From contig JAJDCS010000010.1 in the NCBI GenBank assembly GCA_029260715.1, forward strand, positions 62,001 to 126,000: a DNA stretch of 64,000 nucleotides, given 5' to 3'. Below, piece after piece: positions 36,381 through 48,471 of this stretch (position 1 is the stretch's first letter; the number at the start of each line of letters is the position of its first letter). Source of the stretch: Phycisphaeraceae bacterium. Lineage in GTDB: Bacteria; Planctomycetota; Phycisphaerae; Phycisphaerales; Phycisphaeraceae. The notes beneath the pieces are model-generated. The model saw nothing but the letters and a program-made list of their open reading frames with translations. It did not search any database and had not been told where the DNA came from. Position numbers and translations under genes: made by a program.

Positions 36381-37022
36381 TCAGTCCCCGCCTTTGCCCT
36401 CGTCATCGCTGATGTGGTTATTGCCGATTGCCTCGGGTATGTGCTGGAGCACCGCGTCAGCCACGCCGTAGTCAATCGCCTCTTGCGCGTCGAGCCACTT
36501 GTCTCGCTCACAGTCTCTGGCGATCGTCTCATGATCTTTGCCGCTGTGGTGGCACATCAGGTCGTACAGGCGCTTGCGTACACGGATCATCTCTTTGGCC
36601 TGGATGCCCAGGTCCGTGGCAGGCCCTTGCATCACGCCGCCGATCAGCGGCTGGTGCAGCAGCACACGGCTGTTGGGCAGCACGTACCGCTTGCCCGCCT
36701 CTCCGGCCATCAGCAGCAGCGACCCCATCGACGCCGCTACGCCGATGCAGTACGTCGCCACGTGCGGGCGGATGAACTGCATCGTGTCGTAGATGCCAAG
36801 CCCCGCGCTGACCGACCCGCCGGGCGAGTTGATGTAAAAATGAATGTCCTGCTTCGAGTCTTCGTTCGAGAGGAACAGCAGTTGGGCGACGATCAGGTTA
36901 GCCGACACGTCATCGACCGGCCCACCCAGAAACACCACCCGGTCCTTGAGCAGGCGTGAGTAGATGTCGTAGGCGCGCTCGCCGCGGCCGGTCTTTTCAA
37001 CCACCATGGGGATTAAGGTCAT
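36381..37022 (-). CDS. clpP: ATP-dependent Clp protease proteolytic subunit
   Basis: The serine peptidase chamber of ClpXP/ClpAP. ATG 37022, with GAGGG nine bases upstream, gives 213 residues and the normal start [21 protein letters not shown]. The triad is Ser98 (GVAASMGS), His123 (LLHQPL) and Asp174 (ERDKW); NSPGGSV forms the oxyanion strand. The frame is open 48 codons further upstream but that stretch is not conserved. No clpX or tig gene is adjacent. HHSGKD instead of the usual N-T-G turn in the handle is a small variation. Confidence 0.95.
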   Translation of the reverse strand: MTLIPMVVEKTGRGERAYDIYSRLLKDRVVFLGGPVDDVSANLIVAQLLFLSNEDSKQDIHFYINSPGGSVSAGLGIYDTMQFIRPHVATYCIGVAASMGSLLLMAGEAGKRYVLPNSRVLLHQPLIGGVMQGPATDLGIQAKEMIRVRKRLYDLMCHHSGKDHETIARDCERDKWLDAQEAIDYGVADAVLQHIPEAIGNNHISDDEGKGGD

Positions 37023-37145
37023 CGTCGCGGGCCCTCGTGTTGGGTGTATCAATGAAAGAACGCGGATTGTAGCACCCCCGGTGCGCCGTAGCCAACGCGG
37101 CGTATCGGTTGGCCGCAACGGCCTGAACGCATACCATGCTGGTTC

Positions 37146-38051
37146 ATGCCCACGTCCATCAGCCAACCCGCCGCAGGTTACGCCCCCACCGCCGCCGCGC
37201 CATCGAGCCGGGCAACGGTGGGCCTAGCCGGGCCTTGCTTGGCGCTGTGGAAGCGTGAGATCGTCCGGTTCTTCCGCCAGCGTAACCGTGTCATCGGCGC
37301 TTTTGCCACGCCACTGGTGTTTTGGCTGCTGCTTGGGCTTGGGCTCAACCGGACGTTCACCGTCCCAACCCCCGCGGCTGCGAATCAAACCGCGCCAACG
37401 CAACTTTCCCACACGGCTGAAGGCGGCGTGGGCTACCTCGAATACTTCTACCCCGGCACGGTCATCCTGATTCTGCTATTCACGGCGATTTTCTCGACCA
37501 TTACCGTAATCGAAGACCGCCGGGAAGGGTTTCTCCAAGCGGTGATCGTTTCGCCCATCCCGCGATCGGCGATCGTGGGTGGGAAGGTGCTGGGCGGTGC
37601 GACGATCGCGACGATCCAAGGCGTGGTGTTCTTGGCGTTGTGGCCGGTGGTGGGGCATTGGCCGGGACTGGGCGCGATGGCCGCGGCGGTGGGCGTCATG
37701 TTCATCGTCGCAGCGGGGCTGACCACGCTTGGGCTGTGCCTGGCGTGGCCCATGGACTCCACGGCTGGGTTTCACGCTGTCATGAACCTGTTCCTGATGC
37801 CCATGTGGTTCCTAAGCGGCGCGGTGTTCCCCCTGGACACCGCCCCTATGCCCATGCGCATCATCATGTACCTCAACCCGCTGACCTACGGCCAAGCGGC
37901 TTTCGCGGCGCTACTGCAAGGCAGAGACACGCCCTTGGCTGGGGCGATGCCGTTGGGCGTGTCCCTGGTGGTGACGGTCGGCTTTACGATCGCGGGTTTG
38001 TGGCTGGCGACGCGGGTGGTCAGCAAAGTGCGTAAGGACAACTCAGCATGA
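37146..38051 (+). CDS. ABC-2 type transporter permease
   Basis: 301 residues with a cytoplasmic N-terminal stretch and six membrane helices; the long periplasmic loop after the first helix ([12 protein letters not shown] to [12 protein letters not shown]) and the coupling segment [27 protein letters not shown] are classic for DrrB/NodJ-like ABC-2 permeases. There is no ATPase gene beside it. Its stop overlaps the SCO gene start (ATGA), so it is expected to be co-expressed with SCO and DUF420, a set seen with haem-copper oxidase genes in related bacteria. The substrate is unknown. Confidence 0.85.
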   Translation: MPTSISQPAAGYAPTAAAPSSRATVGLAGPCLALWKREIVRFFRQRNRVIGAFATPLVFWLLLGLGLNRTFTVPTPAAANQTAPTQLSHTAEGGVGYLEYFYPGTVILILLFTAIFSTITVIEDRREGFLQAVIVSPIPRSAIVGGKVLGGATIATIQGVVFLALWPVVGHWPGLGAMAAAVGVMFIVAAGLTTLGLCLAWPMDSTAGFHAVMNLFLMPMWFLSGAVFPLDTAPMPMRIIMYLNPLTYGQAAFAALLQGRDTPLAGAMPLGVSLVVTVGFTIAGLWLATRVVSKVRKDNSA

Positions 38052-38815
38052 CCAGCCAACCCGCTCAGCGCCAACCTGCTGATCAGCGTGTTTGGGTCGC
38101 GTTGCTCGCGCTGGCCTCGCTGGGCACCACCGCGATGGTCACGATCAACGTCTGGGGCAGCCGCCAGTCCCCCACAAACAACGCAAGCACGCCCCAACCC
38201 CCGATCGCCGCGGTGATCGCAGACGACAACACCAACACGCCGCGCGTGCTGCTAACGCTCCCGCGGTTCACCCTCACCGATCAATCGGGCCGTCAGGTTG
38301 GGTCCACCCAACTGCAAGGCCGCCCGTGGATCGCAGACTTCATCTTCACACGCTGCGCCGGGCCTTGCCCCATGATGACCTCGCGCATGGCTGGGCTCCA
38401 GAGCGAACTATCGAAGCGCCCACAGCGCAAGGCCGCTCGGCTCGTGAGCATCAGCGTTGACCCGGAGCACGACACACCCGGCGTGCTGAACAGCTACGCC
38501 AAACTCGCACACGCCGACGCCGACCGCTGGCTGTTCCTCACCGGCCCGCGTCAAGCCGTCTGGCAACTGGTCCGTGACGGCTTCAAGCTGCCCGTGGGCC
38601 AAGACGCCGACAACGCGGCCATGCCGATTTTCCACAGCCAAAAGTTTGTGCTCGTGGATCAAGCGGGACGCATCCGCGGCTTCTACGACGGCCTCACGCC
38701 CGAGGGGAAAGACAAACTGATGAAAGACCTTGACGCAATCATCCGTGAACCCTCGGCCCCGCGTCCGCCCAGCACCGCCCGCATCGACGCGCCGGCCAAC
38801 CCAGCGGACCGGTAG
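38048..38815 (+). CDS. SCO1/SenC family copper-binding protein
   Basis: 255 residues: an N-terminal membrane anchor (ALLALASLGTTAMVTINVW), a low-complexity linker, then the thioredoxin-like SCO domain. The copper ligands are Cys103 and Cys107 (TRCAGPCP) and His196 (PIFHSQKF). SCO proteins deliver copper to the CuA site of cytochrome c oxidase or act as thiol reductants. The Pro/Ala-rich tail is short. Overlap with the ABC permease gene and the near-contiguous DUF420 gene (8 bases) indicate a single transcript. Confidence 0.93.
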   Translation: MTSQPAQRQPADQRVWVALLALASLGTTAMVTINVWGSRQSPTNNASTPQPPIAAVIADDNTNTPRVLLTLPRFTLTDQSGRQVGSTQLQGRPWIADFIFTRCAGPCPMMTSRMAGLQSELSKRPQRKAARLVSISVDPEHDTPGVLNSYAKLAHADADRWLFLTGPRQAVWQLVRDGFKLPVGQDADNAAMPIFHSQKFVLVDQAGRIRGFYDGLTPEGKDKLMKDLDAIIREPSAPRPPSTARIDAPANPADR

Positions 38816-38823
38816 CCGCCGCC

Positions 38824-39267
38824 ATGGACCTGTCATTCCTTCCACACGTCAACGCCGCGCTGAACTCAGCCGCGTTTGTGTTGCTGGTCACCGGCTTCGT
38901 GTTCATTAAAAATGGGCGTGTCGCGCCGCACCGCGCCTGCATGATCGGCGCCGCAACGTTCTCGGGGCTGTTCCTGATTTGCTACGTCGTGCATTACGTG
39001 TGGCGAGCGTCCGTCATGGGAGGGTCGCACACGCCCTTTAACGGCGTGGGTGTGATAAAAAAGTTTTACTATGCGCTCCTGCTTAGCCACATCGCGCTGG
39101 CTATCTTTGTGCCGTACCTGGCGGGGCGGCTGATCTGGCTGGGAGCCAAGGGGCGGTACCCCGCGCACAAACGCCTGGCTAAAATCGGCTTCCCCGTCTG
39201 GCTCTACGTCTCGCTGACCGGTGTATTCGTCTACGTCATGCTGTATTGGCTCAACCCGCAGCCTTGA
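38824..39267 (+). CDS. DUF420 membrane protein
   Basis: 147 residues with four membrane helices. The conserved elements are FLPHVNAALNSAAFVLL with an N-terminal histidine, HRACMIGAATFSGLFLICYVVHY, and the FYYALLLSHIALAIF helix, i.e. histidines and tyrosines at helix ends. DUF420 proteins relate to CtaM, an oxidase assembly factor in Bacillus. It is placed 8 bases after SCO, as expected for an oxidase biogenesis role. Confidence 0.88.
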   Translation: MDLSFLPHVNAALNSAAFVLLVTGFVFIKNGRVAPHRACMIGAATFSGLFLICYVVHYVWRASVMGGSHTPFNGVGVIKKFYYALLLSHIALAIFVPYLAGRLIWLGAKGRYPAHKRLAKIGFPVWLYVSLTGVFVYVMLYWLNPQP

Positions 39268-39316
39268 TCGACCTCAACCGATTACCCCAAACACGCAACT
39301 CAACTATGATTCTCAT

Positions 39317-40252
39317 ATGGACCGCGCTGACTCGGACAACACGCCCTTTTCCCCGCCCTCGGCTGCCGAGGTCGAGGCCTACCTGGATAAACACCCACCG
39401 CGCGGCCCATCAAAATCTACGGCTTGGCTCAAGATCGCCCTGCTAGCCGGTTCGCTTGTGATCAGCTACTGGGCGTCCTCGCCCTTAGCCGCGGCGCTGC
39501 CCTGGGCGGTAATGGGCGTGATCCTGGTAGACCTCCTCTCCGCGGCACGGCGCAAGCGCCTCGCGGAGCGGCACCTGGCTCAAGCCCAAGAAGACGCGGC
39601 AATCCACCGCTGGCTCGCCGCGCTGCGGTGCGCTTGGGAGTTGGTCCCCGCCCCGGCGGTGACACCGACCATGCACGGCCGGGCCGTCTTGTTAATCGCC
39701 CACTGCCTCGACCAACTGAACCGCCACGACGCGGCCATCGTCGCGTACCGGTACCTGATCGACCGCATCCCCCCCGGAGACCCGTTGGCGGTCCAACTCA
39801 AGATCCAATACGCCATGGCTCAACTCGCCGGCGACCAGCTCACCGACGCGGACGACACGCTGCGCAGGCTCCTAGGCAACACCGACGCGCTCAAGCAGCC
39901 ACACCTGCGCGCGGCGTACAAGCTGGCAACCCTCTACCAGCAAGCCGGCACCAACCACTGGGCGGACGCCGTGACACAGGACGCGGACAGCTTGATCAAC
40001 GAGCTTCGCCCGCTAGGTATTGAAGCGGGGTTCGGGTACGCGTTGTTAGCGCTGTGTCACTACCAGCAACGGCAACACAGCCCCCACACGCCCGACGGCA
40101 CACCGCACGATCACCAAGACGCCGCGTGGTGGGCCCGCGCCACACTGTTGCTGCCCGTGCGTAAGCTCGTGGCGCGCTTGCCCCAACTGAAGCAGCTTTC
40201 ACTACACCTCCAAGCTCAACAGCCGCCGCCCGCACTAACCTCCGCTTGCTGA
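39317..40252 (+). CDS. Membrane-anchored TPR-like protein, first of a pair
   Basis: 311 residues from ATG 39317 (the frame is open to GTG 39221 inside DUF420, but that part is not natural). An acidic N-terminus, a two-helix membrane region (WLKIALLAGSLVISYWASSPL and ALPWAVMGVILVDLL), then a helical-repeat domain with paired helices such as AQAQEDAAIHRWLAALRCAWEL, DAAIVAYRYLIDRIPPGDPL and LKQPHLRAAYKLATLYQQAG, i.e. divergent TPRs. Probably a scaffold on the inner face of the membrane. Function unknown. Confidence 0.65.
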   Translation: MDRADSDNTPFSPPSAAEVEAYLDKHPPRGPSKSTAWLKIALLAGSLVISYWASSPLAAALPWAVMGVILVDLLSAARRKRLAERHLAQAQEDAAIHRWLAALRCAWELVPAPAVTPTMHGRAVLLIAHCLDQLNRHDAAIVAYRYLIDRIPPGDPLAVQLKIQYAMAQLAGDQLTDADDTLRRLLGNTDALKQPHLRAAYKLATLYQQAGTNHWADAVTQDADSLINELRPLGIEAGFGYALLALCHYQQRQHSPHTPDGTPHDHQDAAWWARATLLLPVRKLVARLPQLKQLSLHLQAQQPPPALTSAC

Positions 40253-40262
40253 CACAGACCAT

Positions 40263-41195
40263 ATGAACGCCTCACCATCACTCAACGCCGCGGCGCCGCC
40301 GCCCAACCGCATCGCCCTTTCGGGGCAATGCCCCGCGTTCGACCACCACCGGTTCCGGCGAGAGTTGACCGCGGACGCATTGATCCGAAGAACCATACTG
40401 GCCGCGGTCATCATCTACTTCTTGATCGGATCAGAAATCGCCCAAACCCACCCCTCGTGGTCCGGGATATGGATGATCGCTGTCTTGTTCGCGTGGTTCT
40501 GGGTCAGCCTGATCGGCGCGCGCGTGGCGAGACAGTTGCCGGGCATGACGGCTTTGGCCCAGCAAGACCCCGCCGCCGCCGAGCCGTTGATCGCCCAGGC
40601 GCTTCGGCGCCACCCGCTGCCACGCAAGCTCAGGCTGCTCTTGTACGAACGGCTAGCCATGACCCGGCTGCGTCAGGGGCGATACACCGAAGTCGTCATG
40701 ATCTGCCAGTCGGTGCTGACCAAAACGCCGGCCCAACCCAGCGGCGAGACCAGCGGGCCGGTCAGTGCCAGACTGAGACGCCTGGCATCATTTTTCGTGC
40801 TCAGGCCAAGCGTGCTTGCCGCGCTGCGGCCGAACTTGTTGCTGATGCTCGTTGAGGCGAGACTCTGGCACGGCGACGCGGTGGGTGCCTACTTCGACCT
40901 GCTCCAGTTGCACGGCTGTGAGTTAAACCTGACCGACCGCTTGCGCCTGTTGCTGTTGCAAACCCGCTACGAGCTGGCGATCGGCAACCCCAAAGCTGTG
41001 CTGGACCACGTCGCTCAAAAGATACGCGTGGCGGAGTTGATGCCCACGGTTCAGTGCGGCACGATGCACGCCATGCTCGCCGCCGCCGCTTACCAAGACA
41101 GACGCCCGGACCTTTACGATTGGCTGGGCCGTCGCGCCGAACTGCTGTGCACACCCGCGCAATGGCAAGCAGCCGTTGCGGGGCGGGGCGCGTAG
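40263..41195 (+). CDS. Membrane-anchored TPR-like protein, second of a pair
   Basis: 310 residues, starting 11 bases after the previous stop. Same design: two helices (RRTILAAVIIYFLIGSEIA and GIWMIAVLFAWFWVSLIGA), then helical repeats (QDPAAAEPLIAQALRRHP, RKLRLLLYERLAMTRLRQGRY, HGDAVGAYFDLLQLHGCEL, LLLQTRYELAIGNPKAVLDHV). It looks like a paralogue or partner of the preceding protein. Unknown function. Convergent with smc (21-base gap). Confidence 0.65.
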   Translation: MNASPSLNAAAPPPNRIALSGQCPAFDHHRFRRELTADALIRRTILAAVIIYFLIGSEIAQTHPSWSGIWMIAVLFAWFWVSLIGARVARQLPGMTALAQQDPAAAEPLIAQALRRHPLPRKLRLLLYERLAMTRLRQGRYTEVVMICQSVLTKTPAQPSGETSGPVSARLRRLASFFVLRPSVLAALRPNLLLMLVEARLWHGDAVGAYFDLLQLHGCELNLTDRLRLLLLQTRYELAIGNPKAVLDHVAQKIRVAELMPTVQCGTMHAMLAAAAYQDRRPDLYDWLGRRAELLCTPAQWQAAVAGRGA

Positions 41196-41216
41196 CGCAC
41201 GGCTACAGAGGCCGAC

Positions 41217-45098
<3,882 letters not shown>

Positions 45099-45212
45099 CG
45101 ATGACGACCTCCATGTCGATTATCGGTCTGTGGCCGGTCCTGGCTCTTCAATTTCACTCCCACCCCGCAGCCCTTCAACGATCCGGGCTGTAAGGGCTAA
45201 TAATAGGTGTTG

Positions 45213-47093
45213 TTAGGGGAAAAATAAAGGCGGGGGGACCGGCTCGTCGTCGGTCGCGGCTGAGTCGCCCGGCCCCAGCGCGTCCCAGTCTTCCGGGCGT
45301 GACTGCGCGGAGCCGCCCACCGGCTCATACACACCTTGGTCTTTGTCGGTTTCGGGGCGAGGCTCATCGGTCGCGGCTTGCTGGGCGTCGGCGATGGCCT
45401 GGGCGATCGGGTTGATCTGTAAATGCGTGTCGCTAGGAATCGTGCCCTGCTGACACAACTGATACACCGCGCTGGCAACCTCGCTGTAAGTCAGGTCCAA
45501 CCCCTCGGCCGGCTGACTCATCGTAGGCTTGTGGGCTAATAGGTAGATGAACTCCGCGGCGGTGGCGGGGATCTCAGCGGTGCGCCCGTCGACCTGCCCG
45601 GGCTTCTGCGAAAAAACGGCGATCGACTCGCCCGCACCACGCACCATCAGCCGATTGCCCCACAGAGTCGCTAAGAACGGCGTGCGGAAGCCCAGCGTGG
45701 GGTTGAAGATCACCAGCCGGGGCAGTCGCTGGTGGGCGATATAAACAAGCGGCCTGCGCGCAGGCACCAGGTCGAGCACAAACTTAAACCGCTCGGCGTC
45801 TGGGCCGTCGATCGCCATGCGGTGGATACTCGGGTCGTTGACGGTGACCAGCGACTCGTAGGCCGCCACGCGCACGCTCTGGTCGTGATCGTCTAGCAAG
45901 CCCTGCAACAAGTTAGACCCTCGGATACTGCTGGGCAGGTTGACCAACATGCGCGCGACACGCCGGCGCGACTGGACATCGCCTTGCTGAGCCAGGCGCG
46001 ACAGGTGTTCGACGGTCGCTTCGTCTTCCATCCTGGCGCCGGCTTCCAAAGCGGTGAGTGTGATCTGCGGGTCGGCGTGGTTGTAGAGCGGGCGGATCAC
46101 CGGCAGCACAATCTTGCCCATAGCGACCCACGCCAACAGCACATCGGGCCCATAGCGTGGCTGAGCCAGCAGCAGGTCCGCCAATTGCTGGGCTTTGGTT
46201 TGCTCAAAGCCGGGGGCGCGTTGGGTAAATAAGTGCCCGATCAATTCCAGCAGCGTTTCGGGGTTAGTGCTGTACCGCTCGGGGATGTTGAGTGTGATGT
46301 ACACGTCGTTGACGGCTGAAGCTGTGTCCCACTTGTCGTAAGGGGCTTTGGGGAACCGCTCGTTGATACGGTCGGCGATCAGCCTGCTGCGTTGCCAACT
46401 GGGTTGGTTGAGCAGCAACTCCAACTGCCTGCTGGTGGTGGCGACGCCCCCGGACAGGACCACCGCCTGGCGCTGGATCTGTAGCTTGCGCTCTTGGGGC
46501 GTGCTTTCGTCAAATGGGTTGATATACAGCGGCCCGCTGGCTTGGCCTAACTTGTGACGGTACTGCAACGACCGATCGCCCGCGCCCTGCACAAGATCGA
46601 CCGTCCACAGCCGCCCGCCAAGGAGGCTGGTGGTCTGTGTCTGGGGCAGGCTGGTAACGAGCACGTCAAACCGCGTGCCCTTGGTCGCGCCTGGCGGGAT
46701 CAGCCCTTGGACCTGGACCACGGCGGTGTCGAGGCTGGCAAGCATCCTTTCGGGTGTCATCTGCCCGGTGCCTAGCGCCGCGCTACCCACGCCGCGTTTG
46801 CGCATCTCATTAATCAGCCACTGCCGCAAGAAAGCGGGCACCTCGGCCGAACCGGTGCCCTGGAGGTTGACGACCAGGCCGTACCCGCTGACCAACTGTG
46901 GACCGCTGCCTCGTAAACGGGTCATGGAGCCGACCGTCCCGTGGAGGAACGCCGGGCCGGTGTACGTCGGGGGCGGGACAGGCGAGGTGGCTTGCTCAAC
47001 TTTTTTACACCCGCCTAGCCACACCGCCAGCACCACCGCCAACGTGCGGGCCAGCCCAGACGATCGGTTTGATTGTGACGTGGATGGGTGCAT
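45213..47093 (-). CDS. Lipoprotein with FlgI-like domain and HEAT-like repeats
   Basis: 626 residues from ATG 47093. A lipobox (VVLAVWLGGC, Cys29) indicates a lipoprotein. Residues about 50-290 resemble the flagellar P-ring protein FlgI: VSGYGLVVNLQGTGS, VVQVQGLIPPGATKGTRFDVLV, TTSLLGGRLWTVDLV. Residues about 300-440 are helical repeats of HEAT type (DPQITLTALEAGARM, ARMLVNLPSSIRGSNLLQGLLDDHDQSVRVAAYESL). A beta-rich segment and a Pro/Asp-rich tail follow. No flagellar gene is near, so a ring or scaffold role in another envelope complex is inferred. The name FlgI should not be transferred. Confidence 0.65.
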   Translation of the reverse strand: MHPSTSQSNRSSGLARTLAVVLAVWLGGCKKVEQATSPVPPPTYTGPAFLHGTVGSMTRLRGSGPQLVSGYGLVVNLQGTGSAEVPAFLRQWLINEMRKRGVGSAALGTGQMTPERMLASLDTAVVQVQGLIPPGATKGTRFDVLVTSLPQTQTTSLLGGRLWTVDLVQGAGDRSLQYRHKLGQASGPLYINPFDESTPQERKLQIQRQAVVLSGGVATTSRQLELLLNQPSWQRSRLIADRINERFPKAPYDKWDTASAVNDVYITLNIPERYSTNPETLLELIGHLFTQRAPGFEQTKAQQLADLLLAQPRYGPDVLLAWVAMGKIVLPVIRPLYNHADPQITLTALEAGARMEDEATVEHLSRLAQQGDVQSRRRVARMLVNLPSSIRGSNLLQGLLDDHDQSVRVAAYESLVTVNDPSIHRMAIDGPDAERFKFVLDLVPARRPLVYIAHQRLPRLVIFNPTLGFRTPFLATLWGNRLMVRGAGESIAVFSQKPGQVDGRTAEIPATAAEFIYLLAHKPTMSQPAEGLDLTYSEVASAVYQLCQQGTIPSDTHLQINPIAQAIADAQQAATDEPRPETDKDQGVYEPVGGSAQSRPEDWDALGPGDSAATDDEPVPPPLFFP

Positions 47094-47235
47094 GTGTGTC
47101 TCGAACAGCAGGCCGGTTAATATTTTATAGTAAGGCGAGTGTATACAGTGATTTTCCGCCGCTAGAGCCGCAGGGTCAAGCATACCCGACCGGGCATGCT
47201 AACAGGGCCTGGTGCGCGTTACACTACCACCAGAT

Positions 47236-47856
47236 ATGCCTTTAGCGATGCAAAACGATATCGATCAGGTCTTGATCCACCGGGCGGACATTGCCCGGCG
47301 CGTGGAAGCGTTGGCCAAGCAGATCGCCGAGGACTTGGCTCTAGCGTCAGCGTCCACGAGCTCTGACGAGCACGACCATGCCGGGCGAATCACCCTGGTG
47401 CCGATCCTCACGGGCAGCCTGGTCTTCGTCGCCGACCTGATCCGGTGTCTGCCCGTGCGCATGCAGGTGAAGGTGATCTCGATCAGCTCCTACCCCGGCC
47501 CCAGCACGACCAGCCAAGGCCCGACGATCCTCGGCGGGTTGGACACCCTGCCCAAGCGGCTCGACGGCGCCAATGTGCTGCTGATTGATGACATCCTCGA
47601 CACCGGGCGCACGCTTGCGATGGTCATCGACCACCTCAAAGCCAAAAAGCCCCGGTCGATTCACACCTGCGTCATGCTCCGCAAGCAGCGGCCCGAAGAG
47701 GCGCGATTCAACGCGGACTACGTCGGCTTCGACATCCCCAACCGGTTTGTGGTCGGCTACGGGCTGGATTACAACGGCTACTACCGCAACCTGCCCGATA
47801 TCGTCACGCTGCGAGCCGAGGCGATCCACCAGCGGCGCCACGCGGAGGCTGTATGA
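47236..47856 (+). CDS. hpt: Hypoxanthine phosphoribosyltransferase
   Basis: Purine salvage enzyme that makes IMP or GMP from hypoxanthine or guanine and PRPP. The PRPP motif VLLIDDILDTGRT has Asp118 and Asp119; VPILTGSLVFVADLIR, ISISSYPG and FDIPNRFVVGYGLDYNGYYRNLP are HPRT signatures. About 206 residues; a hydrophilic insert (SASTSSDEHDHAG) follows the first helix. The start is uncertain between GTG 47212, ATG 47236 and ATG 47248; none has a strong ribosome-binding site. It overlaps the next gene by four bases. Confidence 0.93.
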   Translation: MPLAMQNDIDQVLIHRADIARRVEALAKQIAEDLALASASTSSDEHDHAGRITLVPILTGSLVFVADLIRCLPVRMQVKVISISSYPGPSTTSQGPTILGGLDTLPKRLDGANVLLIDDILDTGRTLAMVIDHLKAKKPRSIHTCVMLRKQRPEEARFNADYVGFDIPNRFVVGYGLDYNGYYRNLPDIVTLRAEAIHQRRHAEAV

Positions 47857-48464
47857 CCCGCCCGCTTGCCAAGGACGACCCCACGAAGGCAACACCGACT
47901 TGGCCACGCCATACCCCATTCGCCGAGCCCGGCTCGGACACCACCGAACTAACCACGTCCCGGCTGATGACCCTGCTGCCTACGGAGCTACTCCAAGGCG
48001 GCGAGGCGATTGTGCTGCTGCTAAAACCCAGCCCGTGGTACATCCTGCTCGAATCGATCCACTTCTTAGCGACCCTGACGGTCCTGTTGGGCTTAACGAT
48101 GTGGGTGTACAACTGCGGTTACAACATCGGTCTGACCCCAAGAGAAATGGCCTTGGCGGGGGCGGGGCTCGCCGGCGTGCGCCTGTTCTGGCAGTTCCTG
48201 GAGTGGCTTAGCCGGGTATACGTCCTGACCGATCGGCGGGTGATCCGCGTCAAGGGCGTGATCCGTGTGCAGGTGTTCGAGTGCCAACTCCAGCAGGTCC
48301 AGCACACGACCACAACATTCTCGCTGCGCGAGCGATTGTTTGGCTTGGGGTCGATCCACTTCGCCACGGCTGGGACCGGCGGCGTTGAGGCGTCGTGGCT
48401 CATGCTCGCAAAACCACTAGAGGTACACCAGACCGTGGTGACGGCGCTGAACCGGTATCGGTAA
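47853..48464 (+). CDS. Bacterial PH-domain (bPH2/YdbT-like) membrane protein
   Basis: 203 residues: an N-terminal soluble stretch of about 50, two membrane helices (SIHFLATLTVLLGLTMWVY, ALAGAGLAGVRLFWQFLEWL), then a bPH2 domain (YVLTDRRVIRVKGVIRVQVFECQLQQVQHTTTTFSLRERLFGLGSI, in parts). The RVIRVKG and L-x-Q-V-Q pattern is typical of YdbS/YdbT-type proteins. The ATG overlaps the hpt stop. Function unknown; bPH2 proteins are membrane-associated and sometimes stress-related. Confidence 0.8.
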   Translation: MTRPLAKDDPTKATPTWPRHTPFAEPGSDTTELTTSRLMTLLPTELLQGGEAIVLLLKPSPWYILLESIHFLATLTVLLGLTMWVYNCGYNIGLTPREMALAGAGLAGVRLFWQFLEWLSRVYVLTDRRVIRVKGVIRVQVFECQLQQVQHTTTTFSLRERLFGLGSIHFATAGTGGVEASWLMLAKPLEVHQTVVTALNRYR

Positions 48465-48471
48465 TGTCGCT

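Noticed and set aside
45213-47093. Flagellar locus
   Set aside because: Only a FlgI-like domain is present; no rod, ring, hook or export gene is nearby.
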